60,010 bases of DNA from Westiellopsis prolifica IICB1 (GCF_004323185.1 NZ_NAPS01000001.1:420865-480874), one strand, 5' to 3'; numbered from the stretch's first letter, positions 15,936 through 26,800 are shown. Notes: generated from the sequence alone by a model not told the origin. Made by a program: numbers and translations.

Positions 15936-17621
15936 CTAAAACAAATCCAAATCTGTCACCGCACCAAGACTGCTAGAAGATACTAACTTGGCATACTTGG
16001 CGAGTACACCCTGAGTATAACGGGGTGGACGAGGTTGCCAATTTTCACGACGACGAGCTAATTCTTCATCAGATAGGTGCAGTTGTAATGAACGGGCATG
16101 AGCATCAATAGTAATACTATCGCCTTCTTCTACCAGTGCGATCGCACCACCTACAGCTGCTTCTGGTGCAACGTGTCCGACTACCATCCCGTAAGTACCA
16201 CCAGAGAATCTACCATCAGTAATTAATCCGACAGAATCGCCCAAACCAGCCCCGATAATTGCTGAGGTGGGAGCAAGCATTTCCCGCATTCCAGGGCCGC
16301 CTTTGGGGCCTTCGTAGCGAATCACAATCACATCCCCAGCATTGATTTTTTTGGCGAGAATAGCATCTAAGCAAGATTCTTCAGATTCAAAAACTCGTGC
16401 TGGACCAGTAATTTTCGGAACTTTGACACCAGTAATTTTTGCTACTGCTCCTTCTGTAGCTAAATTACCTTTCAGAACAGATAAGTGTCCTTGATTATAC
16501 ATAGGTTTATCCCAAGGACGAATCACATCTTGGTTTGGTGAAGGTTCATTTGGTACTTCTGCTAAGACTTCTGCAATAGTTTGACCACTAATTGTTAAGC
16601 AATCACCGTGGAGTAAATCATGCACAAGTAGCATTTTCATGACCTGGGGAATACCACCAGCTTTGTGTAAATCCGTAGCTACATATCTACCGCTGGGTTT
16701 CAAATCACACAAAACCGGAACACGAGCGCGGATAGTTTCAAAATCATCAAGACAAAGTTCAACGCCAGCAGCACGAGCGATCGCCAAAAAATGCAGCACG
16801 GCATTTGTAGAACCACCTACTGCCATAATCACAGAAATCGCATTCTCAATTGATTTACGAGTGATCACCTGACGGGGTAAAATTTGCTTACGAATCGCTT
16901 CTACTAGGACAAATGCCGATTTTTCCGTACTGTCGGCTTTTTCTTCGTCTTCAGCTGCCATTGTGGAAGAGTACGGCAAACTCATCCCCATTGCTTCAAA
17001 GGCAGAGGACATGGTGTTAGCTGTGTACATTCCCCCGCAGGAACCAGCACCAGGACAAGCACTGCGTTCAACTGCTAAAAGCTCATCTTCGCTTATTTTC
17101 CCAGCGCTATATTCACCTACCGCCTCAAAAGAACTGACGACGGTTAAGTCGCGTCCGTTGTAGTGTCCAGGTTTAATTGTACCGCCATAAACGAAAATCG
17201 CAGGAATATTCATGCGAGCGATCGCGATCATTGCTCCTGGCATATTTTTATCACAACCGCCAATCGCCAGCACTCCATCCATTGTTTGCCCATTACAGGC
17301 AGTTTCGATCGAATCAGCAATTACTTCTCGCGATACCAAGGAGTATTTCATCCCCTCGGTTCCCATGGAGATACCATCGCTAATGGTAATTGTGCCAAAC
17401 ATTTGTGGCATTGCTGCGGCATTCTTAATACCAATTTCTGCCCTTTGCGCCAGTTTGTTAATCCCCATATTGCAAGGGGTAATGGTACTATATCCATTTG
17501 CAATGCCAACAATGGCTTTCGTAAAATCCTGATCTTGAAAACCCACAGCCCGCAGCATAGCACGGTTAGGCGATCGCTGTACTCCTTGGGTGACAACTTT
17601 GCTTCTCAAATTTTCTGACAT
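15936..17621 (-). CDS. ilvD: Dihydroxy-acid dehydratase
   Basis: A 561-residue IlvD that dehydrates dihydroxy-acids to the 2-oxo acid precursors of valine, leucine and isoleucine. The iron-sulfur ligands are in [24 protein letters not shown] and [18 protein letters not shown]. The C-terminal swivel domain contains [15 protein letters not shown] and [20 protein letters not shown]. Length is normal. The ATG at 17621 has AAGGAAA eight bases upstream. No other ilv gene is adjacent and no leader attenuator is visible. Confidence 0.97.
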   Translation of the reverse strand: MSENLRSKVVTQGVQRSPNRAMLRAVGFQDQDFTKAIVGIANGYSTITPCNMGINKLAQRAEIGIKNAAAMPQMFGTITISDGISMGTEGMKYSLVSREVIADSIETACNGQTMDGVLAIGGCDKNMPGAMIAIARMNIPAIFVYGGTIKPGHYNGRDLTVVSSFEAVGEYSAGKISEDELLAVERSACPGAGSCGGMYTANTMSSAFEAMGMSLPYSSTMAAEDEEKADSTEKSAFVLVEAIRKQILPRQVITRKSIENAISVIMAVGGSTNAVLHFLAIARAAGVELCLDDFETIRARVPVLCDLKPSGRYVATDLHKAGGIPQVMKMLLVHDLLHGDCLTISGQTIAEVLAEVPNEPSPNQDVIRPWDKPMYNQGHLSVLKGNLATEGAVAKITGVKVPKITGPARVFESEESCLDAILAKKINAGDVIVIRYEGPKGGPGMREMLAPTSAIIGAGLGDSVGLITDGRFSGGTYGMVVGHVAPEAAVGGAIALVEEGDSITIDAHARSLQLHLSDEELARRRENWQPRPPRYTQGVLAKYAKLVSSSSLGAVTDLDLF

Positions 17622-18245
17622 TTTGATATTTCCTTAGGACTCCTGAATTATTAGATAGCAGAAATCGGGAAAGGTATAAAAATTTTCCTTTCCCTTTACC
17701 TATCTCTTATGGGAGTATCCTACGCAGATATTTTTCAGATGTCCAATATATATTTGTTGATTATTGAAACTTTTAGAATATTAAAACCATGGAATGGGAC
17801 ACCTGTACCATTTTATCATCCAGGCGGGAAGACCCCATAGGGAACGAAGTACAGCAGGGTGGTTTCATACAGATAAAGAAAAATTAATTAGTCCCTCCCC
17901 ACCCACTAATATTTATGTTAACGTAGGCGCTCTAGCGACTTGCCGCAGGCTACCACGTAGATGCGTCAGCGGTTCAAGATAGAGTAGGACACATAGACGC
18001 CTTAGCGACTTCTGCAAGTAGCCACTCGGTGTATACCCGTAAGGGTAGGACGCAAAGATTTTAAGAAGTTGGTAGGGATTGCTGATTTTTATTCTGTCGT
18101 ATAAAACCACCCTGCATAGGGAACGAAGTGCAGGGGGATGAGAGCTATTAACGAATTGACACATTTGTGGTGGTAATTAGATAATTAATTCCATGCCCCA
18201 AGATTCCATCAGTGGAACCAATCCAAAATCCTGTTAGAGGATGAG
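17622..18245. other. Spacer between ilvD and the pentapeptide gene
   Basis: Contains the ilvD promoter side (17622-17830), the repeat-bounded unit listed separately, and near 18221-18244 a copy of the ATCCAAAATCCTGTTAG repeat also seen at about 9731. No gene is supported. Confidence 0.5.
17836..18135. mobile_element. Repeat-bounded unit (about 300 bp), probable degenerate mobile element
   Basis: CATAGGGAACGAAGTRCAG occurs in the same orientation at both ends (17836-17854 and 18115-18133). Inside these, GCAGGGTGGTTTCATACAG (17854-17872) is inverted at 18099-18115 as GTATAAAACCACCCTGC. Between them are two copies of a TAGCGACTT-type module (about 17934 and 18003). The right end also forms CCCTGCA/TGCAGGG. 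No protein is encoded. A remnant or a compound of several dispersed repeats is equally possible. Confidence 0.55.
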
Positions 18246-18665
18246 TCACTGATAAATTGTGCCATCTGGCATGATTGCACCCTGCAACAAAGTTCCAGTT
18301 AAATATGCACCATACAAATTAGCTTTTTCTAGATTGGCAGCAGTAAAGTCTGCATCTATCAAGTCTGCCATTTTCAGATGTGCTTCCTGCAAGGTAGCTC
18401 CTGTGAGCTTGGCTTCAAACAGATTTGCTCCATTGAGATTGGCTTGTGTCAGGTTGGCTCCTGTGAGGTTTGCTCTGACTAGAGATGCTTCTCTGAGGTT
18501 TACTCCTGTGAGGTTTGCTTCACTCAAATCAACTTCACTCAAAGATGCTCCTTGGAGGTTTGCTCCACTCAGATTTACACCATACAAGTAACCACCAATC
18601 AGGTTTGCACCTTTGAAATTTCTTTCTCCCGACTGATAACGTCTGAGAAGTTCGTCTATATGCAT
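18246..18665 (-). CDS. Pentapeptide repeat protein
   Basis: A 139-residue protein made almost entirely of pentapeptide repeats A(N/D)LXX from about residue 18 to 132, with runs such as ANLTGVNLREASLVRANLTG. Such repeats form a right-handed quadrilateral beta-helix. Cyanobacteria have many, mostly without known function. The N-terminus MHIDELLRRYQSGERNF is the usual cap of this cyanobacterial group, so I use the ATG at 18665 rather than the in-frame TTG at 18680. No signal peptide, so probably cytosolic. Confidence 0.92.
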   Translation of the reverse strand: MHIDELLRRYQSGERNFKGANLIGGYLYGVNLSGANLQGASLSEVDLSEANLTGVNLREASLVRANLTGANLTQANLNGANLFEAKLTGATLQEAHLKMADLIDADFTAANLEKANLYGAYLTGTLLQGAIMPDGTIYQ

Positions 18666-19489
18666 TGCGATCGCTTTCAAACTCCTTTACATCTTTAATA
18701 TATAGTGTGGCTCGCATCACAAAATGTATCAGTTATTTGTGTTACTTAATATTTTTATTAAACAAAATATGATCATTTATCATCTCACCTCAGAAAACTT
18801 CTCAATCTTATATCGGCTGGATAGGTGATTATACCAACACCGACAAGACTAAAAATGTTTCAGTTTATGGCCATAATTGGCATAGGATGGGGCAGTTCAG
18901 CCCTCAGTCATACTTGGTCTGTTAGATATCGCTGGTGTTTTCGTCACACAACAGAAGCTAAAAAAAGCACAATCATAGTCAAAGCTGCTGCTCTAATAAT
19001 ACAGACAGACAACAGAATTAGTTAGCTCCTTTTTTTGTTGCTAACCTGACTCACAGAAAGCTTTAGCCGATTAGATTCTTATCTTCTTCAACCTCTACTG
19101 CCATTTGTAATTTTATAGAGTATGCTAGTTGAATCTGCTTAGTAATAGAGTGTAAAAACATTTAGTTCTCAAATTTTTAGACGCTGATAATCTTAACTAT
19201 TCTCATTCTCATGGCTTATTCCTGTGATGATGATGAATTTTAAAAGAAACGATATTTTACAACATACTTCTAAAAAAATTATTAATTTTTTTTAATTCAA
19301 ACTTAAATTTATGTTTTGAGTTAATATTTTAGTAACCATCAAATAGCTATGCACCAAAAGATAATTTGTTGAGTATCTGTAACTTATTTTTAATTAGTAA
19401 ATTTTTAAGCACATATTGTACTTCAATATAAAAAACTTTGTAACTACGGTAAATTTTATCTACTTTTCATCTACCATCACTAGATAAAA
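18666..19489. other. Long AT-rich spacer
   Basis: About 820 bp between a minus-strand and a plus-strand gene; it should hold both promoters. A 66-residue frame at 18825-19025 lacks a family match and is not called. I see no terminator, repeat element or RNA gene that I can support. Confidence 0.4.
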
Positions 19490-19915
19490 ATGGCATCTCA
19501 ATTACTTACTTTTAAACAAAAGTTCCCATCCTATAGACTAAAAAAAAGAATATTACTTATAGAAGACAATGACATTAACAGAATGCTACTAAGTGACTAT
19601 CTTAATTATTGTAGATATGAAGTCAAAAGTTTTTCAGAAGGTTATAATTTTTTCGAGACAATAGAATATTTTAAACCGGACTTAATCTTATTAGATCTTA
19701 AACTACCAGATATTGATGGTTATGAACTGTTAGAGGAAAAACAAAAAAGAGCAGATTTAAAATCGATACCTATATTTGTAGTTTCAGCATTTGCTTTTAA
19801 AGCAGATCAGGAAAAAGCTATGAAATTAGGAGCGCGGCGCTACTTCGTCAAACCGATAAAATTAACTGAATTAATTATGGCAATCGAAGAAGAATTGGCT
19901 TACCAATGTCTATAG
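19490..19915 (+). CDS. Single-domain response regulator (CheY-like)
   Basis: A 141-residue receiver domain without an output domain. KRILLIEDNDINRMLLSDYL carries the acidic pocket, LILLDLKLPDIDGYELL the phosphorylated Asp, and FVVSAFAFKADQEKAMKLGA then RYFVKPIKL the switch Ser and conserved Lys. Such regulators act by protein contact in phosphorelays. No sensor kinase is adjacent, so the partner is unknown. ATG start; the upstream region is long and AT-rich. Confidence 0.93.
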   Translation: MASQLLTFKQKFPSYRLKKRILLIEDNDINRMLLSDYLNYCRYEVKSFSEGYNFFETIEYFKPDLILLDLKLPDIDGYELLEEKQKRADLKSIPIFVVSAFAFKADQEKAMKLGARRYFVKPIKLTELIMAIEEELAYQCL

Positions 19916-20100
19916 AATTTTATTTAAATTTGTTCTTGATAATTTTTTGCGCTCGGCTAGAAACTCTTCAAGATTAGAACTAAGTCACCGAAATTGAAAA
20001 TCGAACTTCTATGAGCAGGAAAGCATGAGAATCACAGCTAAAAACAGTGAGATTACTTAAAATAGATATAGGTAAAATGTAAAGTTACCAAGCTCTGGTT

Positions 20101-22017
20101 GTGACAACATCTGCTCAAACACTACCGCTACTTAAAGATCCGCAACGCCTAGAAAGTCGTCTAGCCGAAATTCCGCCAGAACCGGGAGTTTATTTGATGC
20201 GAGACGGTAGCGATCGCATTATATATATAGGTAAATCACGAAAGCTGCGATCGCGTGTTCGTTCATATTTTCGGGAATCACAGAAACTGACTGAACGTAT
20301 TGCCACAATGGTAAGGCAAGTGACAGAAATTGAATTTATTGTCACTGATACTGAAGCTGAAGCCTTGGCACTAGAAGCAAATCTGATCAAGCAACACCTA
20401 CCATACTTCAACGTACTACTCAAAGATGATAAGAAGTATCCTTACCTTTGCATTACTTGGTCAGAAGACTACCCACGGATTTATATCACCCGCAAACGTC
20501 TGCTGAGTAACCAAAAAGATAAATATTATGGGCCTTATACAGATTCTCACACACTGCGGGAGATTTTGCGCCTATGTAAACGAATATTTCCTCTACGTCA
20601 ACGTCCCCAACCATTATTTAAGGATCGTCCTTGCTTAAATTTTGATTTAGGACGCTGTCCGGGTGTGTGTCAGTCCTTGATTTCTCCTGAAGAATACCGA
20701 AAAATTGTGCAAAAAGTGGCGATGGTGTTCCAAGGAAGAAGCAGTGAACTGATCGATATCCTCACAGAACAAATGCACAAGCAAGCAGAATTGTTGAATT
20801 TTGAAGCTGCGGCGAGATTTCGCGATCAAATTAACGGTTTAAGGTCTCTGACTGCCGATCAAAAAGTATCCTTACCAGATGATACAGTTTCCCGCGATGC
20901 GATCGCACTAGCAGCCGACGCTCAACACGCTTGCATTCAATTATTCCAAATTCGGGCTGGAAAATTAGTCGGACGTTTGGCGTTTGTTGCAGAAGTACCC
21001 CCCCTTTCGTCTCCCGCACAAGCGGGGGGAAACGAGGGAGGGTTCATGGGAGCAATTTTACAACGTGTTTTGGAAGAACACTACCAAACTGCCGAAGCGG
21101 TGGAAATTCCCACAGAAATTTTAGTGCAACACGAATTGCCAGAACCCGATATTTTGGCAGATGTGCTAACACAGCGCAAGGGTAGAAAAGTCACGATTGT
21201 AGCTCCCCAACGCCAAACGAAGGCAGAATTAATTGAGATGGTAGAGCGAAATGCTCAGTACGAATTGCAAAGAATGCAAAAATTGAGCGATCGCAATCAA
21301 CAAGCAATGGAAGATTTAGCTGCTATCCTCGACTTACCCGAATTACCCCACCGCATCGAAGGTTATGATATTTCTCATATCCAAGGTTCTAACGCAGTAG
21401 CTTCTCAAGTTGTATTTATTGACGGTTTACCTGCAAAACAGTACTATCGTCATTACAAAATTAAAAATCCCACAGTTACAGTCGGACACTCAGATGATTT
21501 TGCAAGTTTAGCCGAAGTGATCGGGCGCCGCTTTCGCAAGTATGCTGAAGATCCACAACTACAACGCCTGGGGAATCCAGACTGGCCGGATTTAGTTATG
21601 ATCGATGGTGGTAAAGGTCAACTATCGTCGGTTGTCGCAGTCTTACAAGAAATGAATTTATTGGAAGACTTGCGCGTGATTAGTTTGGCGAAAAAGCGAG
21701 AAGAAATCTTTCTACCGGGAGAATCTGAACCACTTTTTACCGACGCAGAACAGTCAGGAGTTCAACTATTGCGACGCTTACGAGACGAAGCGCATCGTTT
21801 TGCAGTGAGTTTTCATCGTCAACAACGTAGTGATAAATTGAAGCGATCGCGTTTAGATGAAATTCCTGGTTTAGGACATCATCGCCAAAAGCAACTTTTA
21901 GGACATTTTCGTTCTGTTGATTATATTCGACAGGCTACACCTGCACAACTGGCTGAAGTTTCTGGGATTGGTCCACGCTTGGCTCAAGAAATTTATGATT
22001 ATTTTCATCCTTCTTGA
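20101..22017 (+). CDS. uvrC: Excinuclease ABC subunit C
   Basis: A 638-residue UvrC, which makes both incisions in nucleotide excision repair. The N-terminal GIY-YIG nuclease is visible ([20 protein letters not shown], about residues 22-41), then the UVR/UvrB-binding helix ([14 protein letters not shown]), the RNase H-like endonuclease ([26 protein letters not shown]) and C-terminal helix-hairpin-helix repeats ([34 protein letters not shown]). GTG start at 20101. Around residues 299-316 the sequence contains [16 protein letters not shown], encoded by a palindromic repeat inserted in frame. Confidence 0.96.
   Translation: MTTSAQTLPLLKDPQRLESRLAEIPPEPGVYLMRDGSDRIIYIGKSRKLRSRVRSYFRESQKLTERIATMVRQVTEIEFIVTDTEAEALALEANLIKQHLPYFNVLLKDDKKYPYLCITWSEDYPRIYITRKRLLSNQKDKYYGPYTDSHTLREILRLCKRIFPLRQRPQPLFKDRPCLNFDLGRCPGVCQSLISPEEYRKIVQKVAMVFQGRSSELIDILTEQMHKQAELLNFEAAARFRDQINGLRSLTADQKVSLPDDTVSRDAIALAADAQHACIQLFQIRAGKLVGRLAFVAEVPPLSSPAQAGGNEGGFMGAILQRVLEEHYQTAEAVEIPTEILVQHELPEPDILADVLTQRKGRKVTIVAPQRQTKAELIEMVERNAQYELQRMQKLSDRNQQAMEDLAAILDLPELPHRIEGYDISHIQGSNAVASQVVFIDGLPAKQYYRHYKIKNPTVTVGHSDDFASLAEVIGRRFRKYAEDPQLQRLGNPDWPDLVMIDGGKGQLSSVVAVLQEMNLLEDLRVISLAKKREEIFLPGESEPLFTDAEQSGVQLLRRLRDEAHRFAVSFHRQQRSDKLKRSRLDEIPGLGHHRQKQLLGHFRSVDYIRQATPAQLAEVSGIGPRLAQEIYDYFHPS
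20999..21042. repeat. GC-rich palindromic repeat inside uvrC
   Basis: CCCTTTCGT-CTCCCGC followed by GCGGGGG-GAAACGAGGG forms an imperfect hairpin, much richer in G+C than the surrounding gene. It is translated in frame and adds roughly 15 residues in a loop between the UVR and endonuclease regions. Confidence 0.65.
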
Positions 22018-22068
22018 AGTGGACACATAAAATAATAAGAAATTATGGGTAATTGATAACTGGGAAAA

Positions 22069-22104
22069 CCCATTATCCATTACCCATTACCCATTACCCA
22101 TTAC
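22069..22104. repeat. CCATTAC heptamer tandem repeat
   Basis: Five near-perfect units of CCATTAC about 50 bases after the uvrC stop. Confidence 0.85.
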
Positions 22105-22224
22105 TAATTATTAGATTAGCAAATGCTGCTAATGGTATTCATCTATTAATCGAAATATTTCCTTAAATTTTCTCACAAGAGTTTAATCATAACTCCCATA
22201 GCAACAAAAAATTGAGATCACCTC

Positions 22225-22268
22225 AAAATTAACACTTTGTTACTGGAAATAATAAAAGTGTTAATTTT
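22225..22268 (+). terminator. Terminator-like hairpin downstream of uvrC
   Basis: AAAATTAACACTTT (22225-22238) pairs with AAAGTGTTAATTTT (22255-22268), followed by more T. The stem is AT-rich and some 200 bases past the gene, so the assignment is moderate. Confidence 0.5.
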
Positions 22269-22799
22269 TTATCTATTTGTGACTCACGCTACTGTTTGTC
22301 AAAGCATTTCATGGTGAATCTATAATCTATAGGCTATTTTTTGTTCCAGTATAAAAGTCTAAATAAACTTCACATATCTGAGATATCACGACTACTATCA
22401 TTTAACACTAGGGTTGACAAGTAATAATCAGCCTGAGGGTACATTGCTTCTCAAAGGTTTTATTTTTTGGCAAAACATCCAAATTTTCACTGAGAAACAA
22501 GAATGAAAACGGCTGTAAAGCTATAATTATCAAAGCATTATATTCAGGGATCAGTATTTTTATAAGAGTCATGCAAATAAAAAATAAATTTTATATCTCA
22601 AGTAGGATGGTGATAGACTATAAATATTAAGATAATAAAAAATATATCGACTATTAATCTTTTATAGATTAGCTTGATATTAAGCAAGAAAATAAAAAAA
22701 TGATTTTTGTTCAAAATGTAAAACTAAAAATTTAGTGACGTTGATATATTCACAGATTTTACAAACAACCAAATTATCATGATGGCCAGAGGTTATCAA

Positions 22800-22979
22800 A
22801 TGCAGACAGTACAAAAAATTCACTGTCCGAACTGTGGTAGTGAAGGTGAAAGATATTATATTTCGGATAGACAATTAACTCGGACGCAATGCCAAAACTG
22901 TGATTACTTAATGGTTTGTTGCACGCTTACAGGGAAAGTAATCGAAGCTTATGCCCCTGGAATTTATGCACGGCGATAA
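22800..22979 (+). CDS. Small zinc-ribbon protein
   Basis: A 59-residue protein with two cysteine knuckles, CPNCGS and CQNCDYLMVC, the spacing of a zinc ribbon. It ends KVIEAYAPGIYARR, a tail conserved in cyanobacterial proteins often mislabelled as PriA fragments because of the ribbon. The ATG at 22800 is preferred because AGAGG sits seven bases upstream; in-frame ATGs at 22779 and 22782 lack a ribosome site. Function unknown; nucleic acid or protein binding is possible. Confidence 0.85.
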   Translation: MQTVQKIHCPNCGSEGERYYISDRQLTRTQCQNCDYLMVCCTLTGKVIEAYAPGIYARR

Positions 22980-23115
22980 TTAAGTTAAGCCATAAAATAA
23001 ATTTTCAGCTTAAAGCTTAAACCCATTAAAATGGCTTAAAACCGCAGTTGGCTAAAAACCGACTTTAGCTTTAAGGGCAAATTTTAATTTTGGGCTAGGT
23101 GCAAGTTAAAAAATT

Positions 23116-23205
23116 AGGACTTACGCACACTCTACGAATTCTTGGCTTCTTGGCGTCTTGGCGGTTAGATAAATGAACCTTTTTGGCAATTTTTGCGTAA
23201 GTCCT
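23116..23205. mobile_element. AGGACTTACGCA miniature element, copy 1
   Basis: A 90-bp unit with perfect 12-bp terminal repeats AGGACTTACGCA (23116-23127) and TGCGTAAGTCCT (23194-23205). Two further copies lie at 40896-40989 and 59829-59921. It ends 13 bases from the rlmN stop codon. Confidence 0.85.
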
Positions 23206-23218
23206 GAAAATCACAAAT

Positions 23219-24283
23219 CTACTGCTGGTTCGCCCGTAATTGTCCACAAGCAGCATCTGCTTCTAAACCACGAGAGTAGCGTACGCTGACGGCAATGTGA
23301 TACTGTTTGAGGAGTTTGACAAAAGCTTGAACTTGGTCACGGTTGGGGCGTTTGTAGTCAACTTCGGAAATGGGATTGTAAGGAATTAAGTTAACATGAC
23401 TTTGAAATCCCCGCAGTCTTTTTGCTAGTTCAATGGCGTGTTCTGGCAAATCGTTAACACCAGCCAGGAGAATATACTCAAAAGATACTCGCCGACCTGT
23501 GATTTCAACATATTCCCGACATTCGGTGAGTAAATGTTCTATTTTGTAGGGACGGGCGCTGGGAATAAGTTTTTCCCGCAGTGCTTGATTAGATGCATGT
23601 AAACTCACCGCAAGGGTAACTTGTAATTTATGTTGAGCAAACTGACGAATGCGATCGCGTATTCCTACAGTAGAAACAGTCATGTTACGCTGTCCAATCC
23701 CCACATCTTGATTTAGAGATTGGATCGCAGCTAGGACATTATCTGTATTGAGTAAGGGTTCGCCCATACCCATAAATACAATATGGCTCACCCGTTGCTG
23801 AAAATCTTCTTGGACTGTCAGTACTTGATCAACAATTTCATGACGTGCCAAATTACGCTTGTAACCACCTTTACCAGTAGCGCAGAAATCACACGCCATC
23901 GGACAACCGACTTGTGTAGAAACGCAAACCGTCAGACGCTTTTCTGTAGGAATACCGACAGCTTCAATAATAAATCCATCTGACAGTTTTAAAAGATACT
24001 TGACAGTACCATCAGGAGCAACTGAGCGGTAATGTATAGTAGAACGCCCAATCGCAATTTTTGCAACTTCTGCACGCCATTGTTTAGGAAAAACAGAGAT
24101 ATCAGCAAGCGATCGCACTCCCTTATTATAAATCCAATCATGCAGCTGCTTACCTCGATAACCTGGTTGTCCGTGCTGTTGCACCCAAGCAGTTAACTCT
24201 GTCACAGAAGCACCTAGTAACGGAGGAATTGTTATTTTTTGATTGGGTGAATCAACCTCAGACAAAACAGACGTAACAGACAT
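23219..24283 (-). CDS. rlmN: 23S rRNA (adenine-2503-C2)-methyltransferase RlmN
   Basis: A 354-residue radical-SAM enzyme that methylates C2 of A2503 in 23S rRNA (and A37 of some tRNAs). The radical-SAM cluster motif is [11 protein letters not shown] (about residue 127), followed by [15 protein letters not shown] and [20 protein letters not shown]. The second catalytic cysteine, which carries the methyl group, is in [10 protein letters not shown] near the C-terminus. Length and ATG start are normal. Its end is next to a miniature element that may supply or disturb the terminator. Confidence 0.97.
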   Translation of the reverse strand: MSVTSVLSEVDSPNQKITIPPLLGASVTELTAWVQQHGQPGYRGKQLHDWIYNKGVRSLADISVFPKQWRAEVAKIAIGRSTIHYRSVAPDGTVKYLLKLSDGFIIEAVGIPTEKRLTVCVSTQVGCPMACDFCATGKGGYKRNLARHEIVDQVLTVQEDFQQRVSHIVFMGMGEPLLNTDNVLAAIQSLNQDVGIGQRNMTVSTVGIRDRIRQFAQHKLQVTLAVSLHASNQALREKLIPSARPYKIEHLLTECREYVEITGRRVSFEYILLAGVNDLPEHAIELAKRLRGFQSHVNLIPYNPISEVDYKRPNRDQVQAFVKLLKQYHIAVSVRYSRGLEADAACGQLRANQQ

Positions 24284-24464
24284 AATTAATCACAATTTGA
24301 TGCTGGCATATCTATGTTATCTCAAGGTCATTCGATGGAAAAAGAGGAAGGGTTTTCAGCCAGCTATCCTTAGAAAATATCTCGTAAAAATAAAAATTAC
24401 CTCTGTTGCTCATAATTTGTGATTAGATATAATCACCTAAACAACTGTGAGGCATCGTTAAATT

Positions 24465-24980
24465 GTGATTGCCATCTATCCAGGAAGTTTCGACCCCATT
24501 ACCTTGGGACACCTAGATATCATTCAGCGTGGTAGTCGGCTATTTACGAAGGTGATTGTTGCTGTACTGCGAAATCCTAATAAAACGCCACTATTTAGCG
24601 TACAAAAAAGGCTGGAACTGATTCGTGATTCTGTCAAGCATTTACCCAATGTGGAAGCTGATGCTTTTGATGGTTTGACAGTCAATTATGCTCACATGCG
24701 GGAAGCTGCTGTTTTACTGCGGGGGCTAAGAGCAATTTCAGACTTTGAAATTGAGTTACAGATGGCTCATATCAATAAAACTATTTCCATAGATATAGAA
24801 ACCGTTTTTTTGGCAACCTCAAATGAATATAGTTTTTTAAGTAGTAGTGTGGTAAAAGAGATTGCAAGATTTGGTGGCTCTGTTGATCATCTTGTTCCCC
24901 CGCACGTTGCTCTGGATATTTACCAATGCTACGCCCAAAACCATCCCGTATCGAACCAAGTCAAGACGGAAGCAATTTAG
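24465..24980 (+). CDS. coaD: Phosphopantetheine adenylyltransferase
   Basis: A 171-residue nucleotidyltransferase that makes dephospho-CoA from 4'-phosphopantetheine and ATP. The HxGH-type motif is [16 protein letters not shown] (about residues 5-20); [18 protein letters not shown] and [18 protein letters not shown] are diagnostic. GTG start at 24465. The last 55 bases overlap the start of the next gene in another frame, giving a slightly longer tail ([13 protein letters not shown]) than most CoaD. Confidence 0.96.
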   Translation: MIAIYPGSFDPITLGHLDIIQRGSRLFTKVIVAVLRNPNKTPLFSVQKRLELIRDSVKHLPNVEADAFDGLTVNYAHMREAAVLLRGLRAISDFEIELQMAHINKTISIDIETVFLATSNEYSFLSSSVVKEIARFGGSVDHLVPPHVALDIYQCYAQNHPVSNQVKTEAI

Positions 24981-25615
24981 CCCGGACAGAATTCAGCGAT
25001 GGAGTACCTGAAGAAGCTATGCGAACGGGAAGCATAGATATTCAAATGGAACTCAATCGTCTGGAAGAAATGATTCTCGCTAGCTTTCACATTCCACTGA
25101 CGCGACGGACGTTAGTGGATGAGGAAAAGCTGCTTGACCAGCTTGATTTTATCCGAGTGTGCTTGCCAACTGCTTTTTCGGAAGCAACAGATATGTTGCA
25201 ACACAAAGAAGAAATTTTGTTGCAAGCAGAAGAGTACGGACAGCAAATAGTAGAAGCTGCACAAGCAAAAAGAGCGCAAATATTAGATGACAGCGATATT
25301 CTCAGACAAGCAGAACGGGAAGCCGCAGAACTACGGCAAAAAGTGCAACAACAATGTGATGCGATGTTACAGGATACTCTCGAAGAAATTGACCGTAAAC
25401 GCCGCCAATGTCAGCAAGAATTGGAGGAAATGCGACGAGCTGCCATTGCAGAAGCTGAAGCCATCGAACAGGGAGCAGATGACTATGCTGATAGCGTTTT
25501 AGAGAATATCGAAGATCAACTTCACGAAATGTTACAAATTGTTCACAAAGGCAGAAAACAATTGCAACCAAACTTACCACCAGCACGAAATCCTCAATTT
25601 CCGAAGAATGGATGA
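24926..25615 (+). CDS. DivIVA-like coiled-coil protein (Cdv3-like)
   Basis: A 229-residue protein with a disordered start, a middle segment [20 protein letters not shown] and [20 protein letters not shown] (about residues 50-95), then a long coiled coil rich in Glu, Gln, Arg and Ala (about residues 96-210). The arrangement resembles cyanobacterial DivIVA-like (Cdv3) proteins involved in cell shape and septum placement. It also superficially resembles the b-subunit of ATP synthase, but without a membrane anchor. It overlaps coaD by 55 bases. A later start, for example near [15 protein letters not shown], would remove the overlap, so the true N-terminus is uncertain. Confidence 0.75.
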   Translation: MLRPKPSRIEPSQDGSNLARTEFSDGVPEEAMRTGSIDIQMELNRLEEMILASFHIPLTRRTLVDEEKLLDQLDFIRVCLPTAFSEATDMLQHKEEILLQAEEYGQQIVEAAQAKRAQILDDSDILRQAEREAAELRQKVQQQCDAMLQDTLEEIDRKRRQCQQELEEMRRAAIAEAEAIEQGADDYADSVLENIEDQLHEMLQIVHKGRKQLQPNLPPARNPQFPKNG

Positions 25616-25763
25616 TAAATAAATAACATTCTTCACAATGGGTATAGGGGTGTAAGAGGAACTAACAAGTGTAGGTTTTTAATCAAGCAATGAGTGATGA
25701 CTGTAAAACTAACGGAATAATCATCGTTTTATAAACTCTTACGCCCTTACCCCTGAAACTGTC

Positions 25764-26576
25764 TTAGAATATTCGATGTTGCAAACTGGGCATTTGGCGG
25801 CGGACTTGTTCTAGCCGTGATGGTCTAATTTCGGCGATCGCAACTCCTGGTTTTTCTCCTGCATCAGCTAAAATCACTCCCCATGGGTCGATAATCATTG
25901 CATGACCATGGGTTTGACGGCGATCGTAGTTGAGTCCAGTTTGCGCTGGGGCGATAATATAACTGGTATTTTCAATAGCACGGGCTTGCAATAGCACCTG
26001 CCAATGATCCTTACCTGTAAAAGCAGTAAAAGCCGCAGGCACAAATATTACATCTACTCCCTTGGATGACATGTGGCGATAAAGTTCCGGAAAACGAACG
26101 TCATAACAAACAGAAAGTCCGATATTACCTAGTACTTCATCAGAATAAACCGAAGGTAGTTCTGTACCAGCCATGACCGTGCTGGATTCTCTATAGGTAT
26201 TACCATCAGGAACATTGACATCGAATAGATGCACCTTTTGGTAACGTAATAACTCGTGGGCGTTGCGGTCAACAAGTAAAGCTGTGTTGTAAACTTTGCC
26301 TGTGCCTTCCACAGGAATGGGAAAGCCACCACCTAAAATGGTAATTTGATAGCGCTGCGCCATCGTTTTGAGAAATGCTTCTGTTTTTTGTGCGATCGCC
26401 AGAGCTTGAGCGAGTTTATCTTTCTCCTCTCCCATATAGGGAAAATTTTCAGGTAAACCAACTAATTCAGCACCCTGACGCACTGCTAAATCAATTAATT
26501 CCTCTGCTTGTGCCAAGTTTTTTTCTAGATCAGACACACTGGTCATTTGAATAGCAGCAGCTAAATAAGATTTCAT
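25764..26576 (-). CDS. Carbon-nitrogen hydrolase (nitrilase superfamily, Nit1-like)
   Basis: A 270-residue amidase of the nitrilase superfamily with the Glu43-Lys114-Cys157 triad in LPENFPY, YQKVHLFDVN and GLSVCYDVRFPELYR. The sequence is close to Nit1/omega-amidase-type enzymes such as deaminated-glutathione amidase, which hydrolyse alpha-ketoglutaramate-like amides; the exact substrate is inferred. Length is normal for a single-domain member. ATG start at 26576. Its stop faces coaD-cdv3, with an inverted repeat in the gap. Confidence 0.92.
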   Translation of the reverse strand: MKSYLAAAIQMTSVSDLEKNLAQAEELIDLAVRQGAELVGLPENFPYMGEEKDKLAQALAIAQKTEAFLKTMAQRYQITILGGGFPIPVEGTGKVYNTALLVDRNAHELLRYQKVHLFDVNVPDGNTYRESSTVMAGTELPSVYSDEVLGNIGLSVCYDVRFPELYRHMSSKGVDVIFVPAAFTAFTGKDHWQVLLQARAIENTSYIIAPAQTGLNYDRRQTHGHAMIIDPWGVILADAGEKPGVAIAEIRPSRLEQVRRQMPSLQHRIF

Positions 26577-26800
26577 AGATTTAATAAAAACTAATAGTCA
26601 AGGATCAAGGGTCAAACAATTTTGGATTTTAGATTTTGGAGCCACTGCGCCCTTTGGGGTTCCCCCCGTTGTAGCACGTGGGGTGATTTTGGATTGATCC
26701 CAGCCGCTAACCCCGAATTTGGGGGAATGGGTGCTGGGGGAGGGGCTTGTACCCTACTCGGAATTATTGGTCAATGATCAAGGGGACTGATAAATAAATA

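Larger units (their letters stand above)
22018..22799. other. Spacer after uvrC with heptamers and a terminator-like hairpin
   Basis: Contains CCATTAC heptamers (22069-22104) and a 14-bp hairpin (22225-22268), both listed separately; the rest, to 22799, is AT-rich and holds the promoter of the zinc-ribbon gene. No further gene is supported. Confidence 0.5.

Noticed and set aside
18825-19025. 66-codon plus-strand open frame
   Set aside because: Low-complexity spacer, no ribosome site, no recognised motif.
24926-25615. ATP synthase subunit b
   Set aside because: Coiled coil only; no N-terminal membrane helix and no other atp genes nearby.
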